A DNA stretch of 64,000 nucleotides from Dermacentor variabilis (lineage: Eukaryota > Arthropoda > Arachnida > Ixodida > Ixodidae): positions 225,070,024-225,134,023 of the forward strand of contig NC_134571.1 of NCBI RefSeq assembly GCF_050947875.1. The letters are read 5' to 3'. Below the pieces are notes generated by a model. The model had not been told where the DNA came from and searched no databases. It saw only the letters and a program-made list of their open reading frames with translations. Positions 32,950 to 44,150 of this stretch are shown in pieces (the stretch's first letter is position 1; each line of letters begins with the position of its first letter). Made by a program: the position numbers and the translations under genes.

Positions 32950-33667
32950 CTAGGAGCCTGTGGTAGATATTCGTTTTCTTTAAGTGTTCTTAATAGTATG
33001 GGGAAGTGGTCGCTACCGTAAGGATTGTTCGCAACTTCCCATTCGATTTCAGGCAGTATTGACGGGGAAACTATGCTGAGATCAATTGAGAAAAGGTTCT
33101 GTTTGCAAGACCGTAATATGTGGGTGCCTTATTCAGAAGGCATGCACCAAAAGAAAGAAGGAACTGTTCGACAAGGCGACCTCGCGCATCTATACGAGAG
33201 TCGCCCCACAGGCAGCTGTGTGGATTGAAATCACCCAGAACCACATAAGGTTCTGGCAATTCATCTATAAAGGACTGAAATTCATGTTTGTTTAATTTGT
33301 AAAGTGGGGGTATGTAAAGAGAGCTAATGGTGATGACTTTGTTTAGGAGAACAGCTCGAACCGCCACTGCTTCAAGAGGCGTTTGTAGCTCTAAATGTTG
33401 ACACGCAATGCTTTTATGGGTAACAATGGCGACACCGCCCGATGATGCGACAGCATCATCGCCATCTTTGCGAAAAGATATGTACTGTCGGAGAAAGTTT
33501 GTGTGCTTTGATTTTAGGTGTGTTTCCTGTAAACACAGCCCTTTTCGTTTGTGTTTGTGGATGAGTTCTTGCACATCATCAAGGTTTCTAAGGAGACGTC
33601 TGACGTTCCATTGGATTATCTGTGTATCCATATTGGAAGTAAATAGGCGCTGTGTGTACAGAAACAC
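32950..33667 (-). pseudogene. LINE endonuclease remnant
   Basis: AP-endonuclease-like domain opening with IIQWNVRRLLRNLDDVQEL, then CLQETHLKSKH with the catalytic Glu, and SSLYIPPLYKLNKHEFQSF. VVLGDFNPHSCLWGD carries the conserved Asp and Asn. The C-terminal SDH block lies in sequence with a frame change near 33000-33070 (a GSDHFPI-type segment is readable on the minus strand). The frame from 33667 to 33071 is open. Confidence 0.8.
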
Positions 33668-33694
33668 AAGTTATAATTACAGAGATTTCAGAGG

Positions 33695-34805
33695 TTAGAT
33701 TACAGAGCTCTTTCGAGGCCCTGTAACCGGGGTCTTGCCCTTTCTGGAGCGTTCGAGGGAGCCTCGCCACTCCTTAGGTGCTTGGCGCGCCGCGAGGATA
33801 GGTGTTGTGTCCATTGCCTCTTTTGAGGCGCCGGACACATGCTCTTGCGACCGAGAAGTTTTCCGAGAGACTCCTGCCCCGGAAGGCAAGACTCCTGTGC
33901 CCACCAGCCCGGAGGTCGATGGGGCTCGCTGAGGGATTTGGCTGCGCCGGCTTTTGCCAACGCTGGAAGGTGCCTGGGACGTTGGGGCATCCTCGGCTGC
34001 GCCCACCTCCGGGGTCGATGGGCCCGTCTGCTGGGTTGGCGTAGCAGCGCTAGCTGCAGCCGCCGGGGGCGCGGATGGCGTCACTACCGCCTCACTGGGT
34101 GGGGGTCGGACAGCCGCCGTTGTGGCGCTGCCCCCTGACGCGCCACATTGGCAAAGGTGTTCTTTGGCAGGAAGGATACCCGCCTGCGTGCCTCTTTGAA
34201 ACCTATGTTTTCTTTTGCTTTAACTGTAACTATTTCCTTTTCTTTCTTCTAAGATGGGCATGACCGCGAGTATGCAGCATGCTCCCCATCACAGTTTGCA
34301 CAGTGGAGAGAGTGTACACAAGATTCAGAGGTATGCTCATGAGCACCGCATTTCGCGCAGGTTTGGTGGCCTCGGCAGCTCTGTGAACTGTGACCGAAAC
34401 GCTGGCATTTGAAGCATCGCAGGGGATTGGGGACGTATGGCGGAACACGAAGCTTGATATACCCGGCCTCCATGGACTCGGGCAGAACACTTGTGCCAAA
34501 AGTAAGTATCAGAAGTTTGGTCTGTATTTCGTTATTGTCACGCCTCATCTTAATTTGTTTAACGTTGATGACGTACTCCTCACTGAAGCCCTCCAGGCGT
34601 TCTGCTTCATTCAGCTCCTAGAGATCATCGTCGGAGACTACGCCACGGGTGGTATTCATAGTATGGTGCGGAGTTACTGTTACTTTGGCGTCGCCTATTG
34701 ATACAAGATTGGGTAGCTTTTCATATTGCTTCTGGTTGCGGAGCTCCAACAGGAGATGACCACTTTGCCATTGTGGATGCTTTGTAACCTGTACCAAAAA
34801 CTTGG
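33695..34805 (-). pseudogene. LINE ORF1 with three zinc knuckles
   Basis: Gag-like ORF1 in three segments. N-terminal: HLLLELRNQKQYEKL, VTVTPHHTMNTTRGVVSDDD (34618-34800). Middle: LILTFGTSVLPESMEAGYIK followed by knuckles CFKCQRFGHSSQSC, CAKCGAHEHTSESC and CANCDGEHAAYSRSC (34249-34548). C-terminal: a Pro/Ser/Ala-rich tail (33695-34084). The knuckles are intact by pattern. It would bind the element RNA in the cytoplasm. Frameshifts make the full product impossible. Confidence 0.8.
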
Positions 34806-34881
34806 CTAATTGGAGAAGTATGGGAGAGGCCTTTGCCCTGCAGTAGGCATAACAAGGTTGATGATGATTATGATGATGATG
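34806..34881 (+). mobile_element. RTE 3'-terminal scrap
   Basis: About 75 bp with the RTE end signature agtatgggagaggcctttgc, then ctgcagtaggc and a degenerate (tga)n tail. It directly follows the truncated 5' end of the minus-strand LINE. Confidence 0.75.
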
Positions 34882-37429
34882 ACATGCCAAGCCGTACACA
34901 ACATCTGCTACCGTAGTCGTCTAGGGGTTTTCGCTGTCTTGAGGTAAGACATGTGCCGGCCAGACCGCGCGTTGCGTAAATGAGTGTGCGCGGTAACATG
35001 AGCTGCCACTGAAAGCTAAAGAAGAAGCACAGTTGCCTAAGTATTGCAACTAACATCTCTGAGATCCACGACTGCACAAGATACGGATTCTTGGAAAAAT
35101 CAGGGGCACCGTGGCGCGTGAATTGTTAGAGGCGTTTCATATTAAATAGTGAGATTATTGTTGTATTAGGGACTCATCAGTTTCACTTTTGCAGCCAGTT
35201 GTGATTAGGCGTTTGCGCGAATGAAGCTATTCTGTCGGCGTTTTAGTTTGAATCTGAGTTTATTCAACCACATGGCCGGAACATGAGAGTGCACATAGAC
35301 GTCGTTAGGTGTGATTGGCAAAAAGCTTCATTTCACAGCTTTACTGGCCACATCGCCGGGAAAAGAAAGTTACAAAAATGTATGTTGTATTCACTGTATG
35401 TTGCGCATTCGCTTGCATGTATATATTGGATGGTAATTATTGTCGAATAAACAGTCTTAAGTTGTCGCTCACCTCGTTTCATCCCGCCCTTCCTTGTTTG
35501 CGCCAAGCTGTCATATTTATGGTCTACTCAGCACAAGAACAGGCTCGTGAAGAGGAGCGCAAGCAGAAACTGCGTACCTAGGATCCGGCAGTCTACCAAG
35601 CTGTTGTTTAATGATCCGTAGGGATTAACCCAGTGATAAACACCGGGGCCGCACGTTTCAGCTTCGCTCGTTAATCAACTGTAGGGAATGCGAGGGCAGT
35701 GCTTTTTTATTGTGACGAAGCTTACGTGTGCACTAAAGAGAAGGGCAGGCTGTTACATGTATTGTCTAAAAAATAACACAAATGTTGAGTTTGTGCTAGC
35801 TCTACATTCATCCATCTAAATATGTCACACATTGTGAACCGACTTCTACTCGGCATCTATTAGTCGCACCTTTTAGTTTCAAAAAAAAAAATATCAAAAA
35901 CTGTAAATCAGTTTCTTTTTATTTATTGTCTATTCTTTGACTTTTTGTCGCTGATTTGGATTTCAGTTATAATGGTAAATATTTTTTCATTGCTTTCTAT
36001 ATGTTAATTGTTTTTCGAAGGAACAAATATTGTAGTGAAAGCTTTTCTGGGTGCGATTCTGCACGGCTATAAAATAATTGATCCCTGTTAACTAGTCAGC
36101 AGTCCCTTAGGATTACCATCACTTCATCATTCTGCATAAGTGCTTCACGATTTTCTCTATTGTGTATGCTTCTACATGTCAGTGGTGTCACATATTTATT
36201 TTGAAATGCCTTACAGGCTCCATGCGTAGCATTGAGTAAGGGGTGCATCAAAGAAAGGGAGAAAAAAATGCAATTGTGCGAGGCACAATACTGACTATAA
36301 GCAAATGCAGAAGTACATCGAGATACGAGAACCATTAATACGAGAAGGAAACATGATTGCAAAACAGAGTTACAAATAAAAGTAAACAAACAGGTAATAC
36401 GAATTTTGAATAAAAGAAATAACAGGTTGGGGTAAGATAAAAAACAGACAATTCTAGCAGACGCGTGTTGCTTGCAACGTAATCAAACTTCGTAGTGAAA
36501 GTTCAGTGTACAAGCGTGAAAAAAAAAAACACCAGCTTGACGTTACATGGTGAAATATATCACGGCATACAGAATAAGAGAATTTTAAGACCAAAAATGC
36601 AGGGTCCGGAGTTCTCTCAATTTATTTTTGCTTGCATGATCTTGCTGGCAGGAAGGGAATTGAACAGGCGAGTGGCTTGTGGTAATATCGGGAAATTAAA
36701 CGCATCTGTGTTTCCATTACTGTGAGTAAACCTTAATTATTTACTCGCGATATGCAACATGCACGTTCTGGCAGCAAGGTTGCGGCTTCATTTAAGGAAC
36801 GTACTTATGGAGGAATGACTTGAGCGCCACGTCGCAATGACTGCTTAGTGTACGAAACGAAACGTCAATGAGGTTTGAGTTATGTTGGACTATGAATTGA
36901 AGTGGCAGGAAATTAATCGACTAGCTCGATTTTCTATGGTTTCCAACAATAGGTAAAGTATTCATGATGATGAGACTATATCGAGGATGCAAACTCGAGG
37001 TTCAGACTGACAATTGCTAGGAATGCTAATATGAGGAGTTACGAAAATGGCGATGAACGTAGCCTAGTGGATTTGAAGCATTCCCACATATGGTTGGGAT
37101 ACGAGAGACCTATATTTTAGCGGGTGTTTCAAGACAATGATGGCATACTGTGGGAATCAGTATGCCATATTTGTATCTTGCGCGAAAGCAGCAGACTTAG
37201 TAGTGTCATAGAATTCACTGGCAGTTGTTGATATTGGTGTCCGAGAAGACACGAGGATATGTCAACATTTGTGAAAATTCTGGGTGTCTTGTTTTCCCAT
37301 ATTCTGAATACGTATACGCACGTCACTTGAGAATATTGTTATCGGCTTTGTATTTATTGAGGCCGAATGATGACTTTCTTGGCCATATTTGAAGGCTTAA
37401 GTGTGGGCTGCAGTATGCTTGGTATGCCA
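34882..37429. other. No recognised feature
   Basis: Mostly AT-rich sequence. Open frames here are short and unlike any family I know. A small inverted repeat around atggcatactgtgggaatcagtatgccat (37140-37168) is the only local structure I noticed. It may be unique DNA or unrecognised repeats. Confidence 0.45.
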
Positions 37430-38095
37430 AACAAGAAACAGCAAATCTGGTTCAAACATGAAGCCTTTCCTCAGAAACAAACTGCGAAGCCACTGGCAAC
37501 GCTTGTGCGACGCAGAAACGAGTAATAAGCTTCACTTAATTAAGCCTAAGTTAGGTTTCTGGCATCCAACAATGAAAACACGAAGAACAGACGCCTGTTC
37601 ACTAGACTAAGAATAGGACACACATTCGGCACTCATAACTTTCTGCTGACCGGTAACGAGTCACCAACCTGTGGTAGATGCGGCGCCAGGCTTTCCGTCC
37701 TCCACATCTTCCTGGAGTGCCGGGAAGGCGAAAGAGACAGGACAAAACATTTTCCTTTTGCATACAGCCATCACGTCCTTCTGCATCCGGTTATGTTTAT
37801 TGGTGCAGAACCGCTTTTTAAGACCAAAGAAGTCCTCGCTTTCTTAAAAGATGTTGTGCTACATGTTACAAACCCATTCATTCCGTAGCGCATCCTCTTT
37901 CCAGAGGATATCGCTAGGATAGATTCCCTGTATAGCCCATGCCTCTAGGCCCTTGCGTTTGAAGGGCCCCGGCGAGGCAGTAGTGCTCTAGACAATTTTA
38001 TACATTTAGACAATGACATATTTTATATATTGCATCATTCTTTCTCAATGAATTTTAATGTTCATAGTACACGCTAATAGTCATTCCTATAATTT
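37430..38095 (+). mobile_element. LINE 3' end (I/LOA-like), 5'-truncated
   Basis: Starts in the RNase H C-terminal side (MKPFLRNKLRSHWQRLCDAE). After frame changes it shows the terminal finger CGRCGARLSVLHIFLEC and a NPFIP end. The 3' untranslated region follows, with gaggcagtagtgctctaga and the ttcatagtaca block. The same 3' blocks occur inverted at 29640-29900 in the minus-strand LINE, so the two are relatives. Confidence 0.75.
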
Positions 38096-38199
38096 TCACC
38101 TAATTCACTACTAATTCACCTACTCTTCCATTTGAAAATTTTGTTTCCTGCCTACTACTCGATTTAATATACTCTTTCAGGTTTTCACGCCTATATTAA

Positions 38200-39110
38200 C
38201 TGTTCGAACCCATTCTCCCATGTACACTTGCCCCAGCCCTCTTCTGCGCACGTCCCCCTCCTGTGTGTTATTCCGGTTTCGGTCCCCCCTCTCTTTTCCC
38301 TTCTTTTTTCTTTATATATTTTTTGAAACCCCCTCACCAACGCATTCCGAAGTCAATATGCCTTTCTCGGCGCCTCAACCTAGGGTATCGCCATTTCTGG
38401 ATGCCGCCGTAACGACACTTACGCTAAGTGACTGGAGCAATGCCCCTTGAAAGACCATGCCGCTGCCTTTCAGTCACCCAATACATTGCACCGCAGACTC
38501 CTCGTAGCCATCTTAACTACTTCAAATTTACTCGACGTATTGCTGCTATGCTACTCAAGTCACTCTTTCAACTCGTATCTTTTTTCTTTTTTTTTTGTTA
38601 CTCGCGCACTGGCCGCCTGTCCGGCTCTTCTAATGCCAAAAGAACATGCCGCCAATGACTCCCCTGAATGCTTCCTAACCTCTCGCCTCCCCAACGCGCT
38701 CCCAGGTCTTTCTTAAATCTTGTCTTTTTCTTTTTCTCCCCCTTTTTTATGTCTTGATGTCGCCCTGGTTTTTTCTTTCTGCTTTTCTCTTTTTTTTCTT
38801 TTCTCCCCGCGTTCCCACTCTCCCGCTTTTGTCCCCTCGTCTTGGGAACAAAGCTCACAGACGTCGGACGACAGCGCTCGTTACCTCTGAAGTCTCTCCC
38901 TTTAAAACCAGCCGCCAGCGACAACACCCGCAAGTGGCGTCACTGCACTAAGCCTTTAAAACTAACATGCCGAGGATGACGAGGCCACCTTTGACGAAGA
39001 TAGGTCCTCCTATCAAAACGTTGGCCGCCCTTTCTGAGGCACCTTATCCCTGTTTACAAACTTTATACCACACTGTTTTTTCAACGTATTTTTCAACAGC
39101 CGAGATCAAA
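38200..39110 (+). mobile_element. Penelope-like 5' leader, pyrimidine-rich
   Basis: Long C/T-rich stretch (38270-38860) followed by ccagccgccagcgacaacac, a hammerhead-like core at 38990-39018 and ccttatccctgtttacaaac. I associate this layout with the terminal repeat of a second Penelope-like family in ticks. No reverse transcriptase follows, so only the terminus is present. The frames predicted within it are compositional. Confidence 0.55.
38990..39018 (+). ncRNA. Hammerhead-like motif, degraded
   Basis: tttgacgaa, perfect 6-bp stem gatagg / cctatc with a tcct loop, then aaaac followed by gttggcc. The consensus would be ctganga and gaaac, so both boxes carry a change. Flanking gaggccacc and gttggcc could form an outer stem. 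Confidence 0.5.
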
Positions 39111-40445
39111 TTAACATGAATCAATGAGTTTGTACAACGTCGTCCAAATGTTCCTGCGGACCCTTTACAACAATCCGGCGCCACCAAATTATAAGAAATA
39201 GGTTCAGTGTTCAACACTTTACACTTTATTTGCTCTTGAACTTAAGGTACAGGTTCTGTGGAAGGGCCCGGCCCAGACAAACAACAATGTACCCGAAGAA
39301 CCAATCATCTGCACTGAATACAGGAGCAATGTAGAAAGAAACGATAGCTTAAGGGAGGGGGTGGAGTACATACGCACTTTTGTTCAGAAGTGAACGACGC
39401 GCACTACACACTCTTAACAATGTTTGCATTGGAGCTTACCTTGTCGCACAACCATAACCGTCATCAGCGTTGCTTGTATTCCCTTTCTTGAAAGTTCTGC
39501 GCTCCCTCCTTTCAAGAACTCGGGTTGCTTATGGACGCATGTCGTTCGCGACCTCGAAGTAGCGGGCGCATAGCATTGAGCAAAGTAAAGATGCGTAAGA
39601 TGACGATTGTTGTTATGGGGCAAGACAAACCCCATAGGGGGCAAACTTTTCTTAGAGTGTATGTTCACGAGAGTTCATGCAGGTTCAGGGCAATGACAAA
39701 GCTAGGGTTCCGTACCGCGTGGCATCTGAGGGAAGCGTGCAGCACCCGGACGTGAGTTGAGCCGAGGGCACGTGACACCTACTTTTGCGTTTCAATAATC
39801 AAAACGGGGACACATTAACTGCGAGCATAAAGTTGTTTTGCGGTACTTGAAATGGGTCTCAGTTAGATTGACGATACATTCACATGTTGCAGATTTCCGG
39901 CTGAGAATCACAAGCAATGCTTCGGCACCAAAGTAATCGAGAAATACTGATAGCGCGTCGTTAATTTAAAATTTTTCACTCATCACCTTGCGGTATTCCG
40001 GTTTTCATATGCCCTCATCGCGACAGAGAAAGCACAATTTATTACCGCAGAGCACGGCAGAGCAGCAAATGCCGCAGGCGCGACTTCAGTGCGGCAAGTG
40101 TTTCAAATTGTGCAGACAGCGTAGCCTAGGGACGAATGGACCTAGGGGCGTTTCCTGCATTAGTACCTAGGTAAATGGCGTTCTTAAGGAACGAAATGAC
40201 CAGAGGCGAGGCGCCGCCATGGTTTACGTTCTCCCGAGCGGCGGCGCCACAGTGGAGGGGCCTGCTGCCCTGCAAAATGAATTACGCCGCTGCTGGCACA
40301 CATTGAAGAAGACACGACTCCAACATGTCTGCCCGCACGACCAAACCGTTCCCCTTCGCTACGGCCACGCCTTTCCCGCTGCCCTCTGCCTCGCCGCTGT
40401 TCGTGTCCTACTTCCGCCGCTCCTCCGAAGGGTAACGGAGCTCCG
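39111..40445. other. No recognised feature
   Basis: No supported gene. 40180-40450 is GC-rich with an Arg/Gly-rich minus-strand frame that looks compositional. It might include decayed gag sequence upstream of the Ty3 pol, but I cannot show it. Confidence 0.4.
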
Positions 40446-40830
40446 AGAAGTGAGCGTGCCACGACGGCGCGACCCGAAATTCTTTTGCTAACACTGATTG
40501 GTTATCGCCGCTTCGCCAACGTGGACATTGATGGTATACCTGCAATAGCACTGATTCAAACAGAAGCATAGATATCGGTTATGAAGTCGAACCTCTATAT
40601 GTGCCAAAAAGAAAGTCCTAACACCTACCCCGCTCGATGCCGCCCGCGTAGCCGACGGTGTAACTCAGCTGTCACTAGGATGTGTGCATCCCGTGTCACT
40701 ATAGCCGGACGCCATAATACTATTTTCTTTTATGTCCTCGAGCAGGGCCCACACGACGTCCTATTAGGCTTTGATTTTCTGTCGGCACATTTGGCCTTTA
40801 TTGACTGCTCTGCGGGTGTTGTCAACTCGC
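40446..40830 (+). pseudogene. Ty3 protease remnant, active site lost
   Basis: FANVDIDGIPAIALIQTEA corresponds to the protease start, where DTG is expected: the sequence has QTE, so the catalytic Asp and Gly are gone. After a stop the fold continues with VTIAGRHNTIFFYVLEQGPH and the conserved HDVLLGFDFLSAHLAFIDC. Confidence 0.75.
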
Positions 40831-41523
40831 CCTACCGTATGCTATTGACCCTCCTGATCCCATGCTGTGTCGACTGTGCTCCACCGATTGGGTTTGGCCT
40901 ACGAGATTGCAAAATTAGAGCAAAAAGTGCGCAAGCAAGCCTTCGGTGTCACTATCGGAAAAGGAGATACGATTCCTCGGTTTATCTTTGTGACCATTGC
41001 AGTACATGTTTTCCCCATGCCTTGCACACGTGTACAGTTCATCGAAATGCACCGCTGAATGCCCTTTTTTGCTGCTACGTTTGTTTCCGCTCGCACGGTA
41101 TATATTTATCGATGCGTGCGAAAATAAAATCTATAGTTGAAAGTGAACCGCGGTGTCTGTGTATCTGTTTCATTCTACGTCCTATACCACCGACTGCGCT
41201 TGCCTACCTCACCCAGCCGTGACCTATATTGCTTTTTCGCCCGATTCACCTGTTGCCGACAGCGATCGCATCTATCATGTCGTCCAACGCCACCGTCCTC
41301 CTGTCGCAGAACGTTGCATTCCCACACAAGGTCGTCCGTATAAAAAACAACGTCACCTGTCTTCCTGTGGTGAATTTCGGCCTCAGCTTATATGGCTACC
41401 TCAGCGCATATCTCTTGAAATATTGGCCCTGGCTTGCGACAACCATATTTGGGCCTTAGTGGGTGGTACTGCGTCGCCTACCCCTGTTTTTTAGGGCCTG
41501 TAACCTGAGTATTAGAACCTTTC

Positions 41524-43330
41524 ATGACAAGTACGCCTGCTGACAGTCCGGCCCACCATGCGGACGCACTTCGTTACATTCTTGCCTCGTACCAGGGCGT
41601 TTTCGATCTCGATGACCGGACACTGGGTGAAATGTCTGTTATGATACATCGTATACAGACCGGCGATGCCAGCTCGATTCACCGACGGCCCTACCACGAC
41701 TCCCCTCATGATCATCATCATCAGCCTGGTTACGCCCACTGCAGAGCAAAGGCCTCTCCCATACTTCTCCAACTACCCCGGTCATGTACTAATTGTGGCC
41801 ATGTCATCCCTGCAAACTTCTTAACCTCATCCGCCCACCTATCTGCCGTCCTCTGCTACGCTTCCCTTCCCTTGGAATCCAGTCCGTAACCTTTAATGAC
41901 CATCGGTTATCTTGTATCCTCATTACATGTCCTGCCCATGCCCCCCCCCCCCCCATTTCTTTTTCTTGATTTCAACTAAGATGTCATTAACTCGCGTTTG
42001 TTCCCTCACCCAATATGCTCTTTTCTTATCCCTTAACGTTACACCCATCATTCTTCTTTCCATAGCTCGTTCCACGACTTCCTACTCAGCAGCGAGTCAT
42101 ACAAGAAGTCGACAATATGCTTGCTACACATATCACTGATCCTTCTTGTAGCCCTTGGGCTTGCCTAGTCATGCTCGTCAGCAAGAAGGATGACAGTTGA
42201 CGCTTCTGTGTCGACTCTCTTCATCCCAACAAAGTAACAAAAAAGACGTGCATCCGCTGCCGCGGATAGGTGACGCTTTGTATTGTTTACATGGTGCGAA
42301 ATATTTTTCTTCGACAGACGTAGGCTACGGGTAGACGCCGATTGCAGTTTACGACATGAACTGTTAAAAGACCACTTTTATTAGACCTCATGGCATCTAT
42401 CAGTTTAAAATAATGCCGCTCGGGTTATGTAATGCCCCAGCTGCATTTGAACATACGATTGATGCTTTGCTTCACGGTTTTAAATGGTCAAGCTGCTGGC
42501 GCTACCTCGTGCACGCTATTGTCTTTTCACCACATTTTGCCACGCACCTCGATTGTCTTTTGGCAAATCTTTCTTTGTCGCAACGCTGGGCTTCAGCTCA
42601 ATTCATTATTATGTCACTGCGGCCGCCGGCAAGCTAGTGTGCTCGGACACTTCGCCGATTCTTCCGGCATTCATCCCGATCCCGAGAACGTTCGTGCAGC
42701 CAAGAATTTCCTCGTGCCGACCTGCACCAACGAAGTTTGGAGCTTTGTAAGCTCCTGATGGTACTTCCGGTGGTTCATACGCAATCTCGCTTACGTTGCA
42801 AGTCTTCTGACAGAACTTGTGCAGACGCGGTTTTGTCTTGGTTCCAAAACAAGCACCTGGGTTCGCTGAGCTTACAGTGCTCAGCGGATTATGTAACACA
42901 ATTTTAAACCACTTCTCGTCCATTTGGACGTGACCACCCCGACGGAAGTTCGCGCTTTTGCCAGTGGTCACGGAATCTGCGCTGTTTTGGCTCAGCGTCA
43001 GCAAGGTTTCGACCGGGTAATTGCGTAGGCTAGCTGTTTTATGTCTCAAGCGGAGCACAATTGCTCCATTACTGAACGCGAGTGCCTTGCCCTCGCTTAG
43101 GCAGTAAGTAAGTTTCTCCCTTTCTTGTGCGGTTGGCCATTCACAGTTACCACCGACCATCAAGCCTTATGCTGGCTTACATTCCTAAAAAATCCTACTA
43201 GACTTCTCGGTCGGTGGGCTCTACGACTTGAAGAGTAGTCACACACACTTGTGCATAAAAGCGGCCGATTGCATAAAGACGCCGATTGTTTGTCGAGCCG
43301 TCCAGTAGACGCTCACAAGCTTCCCGACAG
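41524..43330 (+). pseudogene. Ty3 reverse transcriptase and RNase H remnant
   Basis: Linker and fingers (HHADALRYILASYQGVFDL, IHRIQTGDASSIHRRPYHD) are broken by the RTE insertion. They resume with RVIQEVDNML and SPWACLVMLV. Palm: FKIMPLGLCNAPAAFEHTID; the YLDD box is lost (reads YLVHAIVFSPHF). Connection: GHFADSSGIHPDPENVRAAK. RNase [47 protein letters not shown]. Multiple stops and frame changes. Confidence 0.8.
41702..42071 (-). mobile_element. RTE-type LINE fragment, 370 bp, with 8-bp target duplication
   Basis: Minus-strand 3' end of the RTE family: coding end at 42071 within the MERRMMGVTLRDKKR region, tail and (tga)n at 41702. ccacgact at 41694-41701 is repeated at 42072-42079. Removing the insert plus one repeat rejoins the Ty3 pol. 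A run of 14 C (41941-41954) has expanded inside it. Confidence 0.88.
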
Positions 43331-44150
43331 CTGCGAGTATACCTGTGTGCTGTCGCTTGCTTTGTTTCAGAACATCAGAGATGAGCTACGCAATGACCCC
43401 TACTTGCGAGACGTAATTCTTCGGCTAACTGGTGAGGCACCTTCTGCTTCTCTGCCGATATTTATGCTGGAGGATGTCGTATTGTACCGTTACAACTTGC
43501 ACCATGACAGTCCTGAACTACTCTTGCTTATTCCCAAGCTCCTCGCGTGGCTGCACGATGTTCCTACCGCCGGTAACCTCGAAGTCTCCAGGTCGTGCTA
43601 CTGTGTTGGACATCTTTCTTTTGGACCCGTAGTTCCCGTTGCGTCTACCGTTACGTCGCTTCCTGGGAACAATGCCAGGACCTCAAAAAATCAGCATTGC
43701 TCTCAGCTGACCGCCTTCAATCACTTGATGTACCATCGGAGCTACTTTCTAGGGTTTGTCTTGACCTTCTTGGTCCTTTCTCGCTATCTGCCTGGGGAAA
43801 CAAGTTTATAGCCATCGCTAGCGGCTACACGTAGCGGTACGCGATCACTCCGGCTCTCCCATCTAGCTGTGGAAACGACGTAGCCCACGTCCTCCTCCAA
43901 GACGTTATACTTCACCACGCTCCTCGAGAGCTCCTCACTGCCCGGGGCAGCTATTGCGTATAAAAATTTGTCTAGGACCTCTTGCGCTCTTGCGCTAGGA
44001 AGCACATGTTGACAACTACGTACCGCCCTCAGACCAATGGCCACAATGAGCGTATTAACGTAACTATGAAAGCAATGCTGCTACTAACGCTATTGCCAAA
44101 AAATCTGGTCACTTCCCGTGACGTGACCCCGCCAGTTCCCACAGTTCCAC
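43331..44150 (+). pseudogene. Ty3 integrase remnant
   Basis: Zinc-region remnant (LLAWLHDVPTAGNLEVSRS). Core: VCLDLLGPFSLSAWGNKFIA with the first Asp; PRELLTARGSYCV, where the second catalytic Asp is expected but Ala is present. Then TTTYRPQTNGHNERINVTMK with the Glu region. Stops and frame changes throughout. Confidence 0.8.

Larger units (their letters stand above)
29583..34805 (-). mobile_element. LINE with RNase H (I/LOA-like), minus strand, decayed
   Basis: Near-complete minus-strand LINE of 5.2 kb. ORF1 has three zinc knuckles (33695-34805). ORF2 has endonuclease, reverse transcriptase and RNase H. A ~700-bp 3' untranslated region ends in ggcccttgcgcc. RNase H in a LINE indicates the I/Jockey superfamily branch that kept that domain (I or LOA type). 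A second 3' end of the same or a sister family is at 37430-38095. The 5' end abuts an RTE 3' end, and I see no convincing target duplication. Confidence 0.8.
40446..44150 (+). mobile_element. Ty3-type pol, plus strand, heavily decayed
   Basis: Protease, reverse transcriptase, RNase H and integrase follow in Ty3 order, in many frames. No LTR, primer-binding site or gag is recognisable at either side. A 370-bp RTE fragment (41702-42071) is nested in it. The family is related to, but distinct from, the two other Ty3 elements in the window. Confidence 0.8.

Noticed and set aside
34806..34881. RTE piece continuing from 29582 across the minus-strand LINE
   Set aside because: Order and orientation would fit, but about 1.4 kb of RTE sequence would have to be missing and no target duplication is visible, so I list it only as a scrap.
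37140..37168. Terminator-like hairpin atggcatact...agtatgccat
   Set aside because: A short inverted repeat in AT-rich DNA without a gene beside it; no function can be argued.
38270..38950. Basic Lys/Arg-rich protein on the minus strand (38598-38933)
   Set aside because: It is the complement of a pyrimidine-rich leader; the composition alone explains the frame.
40184..40462. Arg/Gly-rich minus-strand protein
   Set aside because: GC-rich low-complexity sequence with no recognisable domain and no supporting context.
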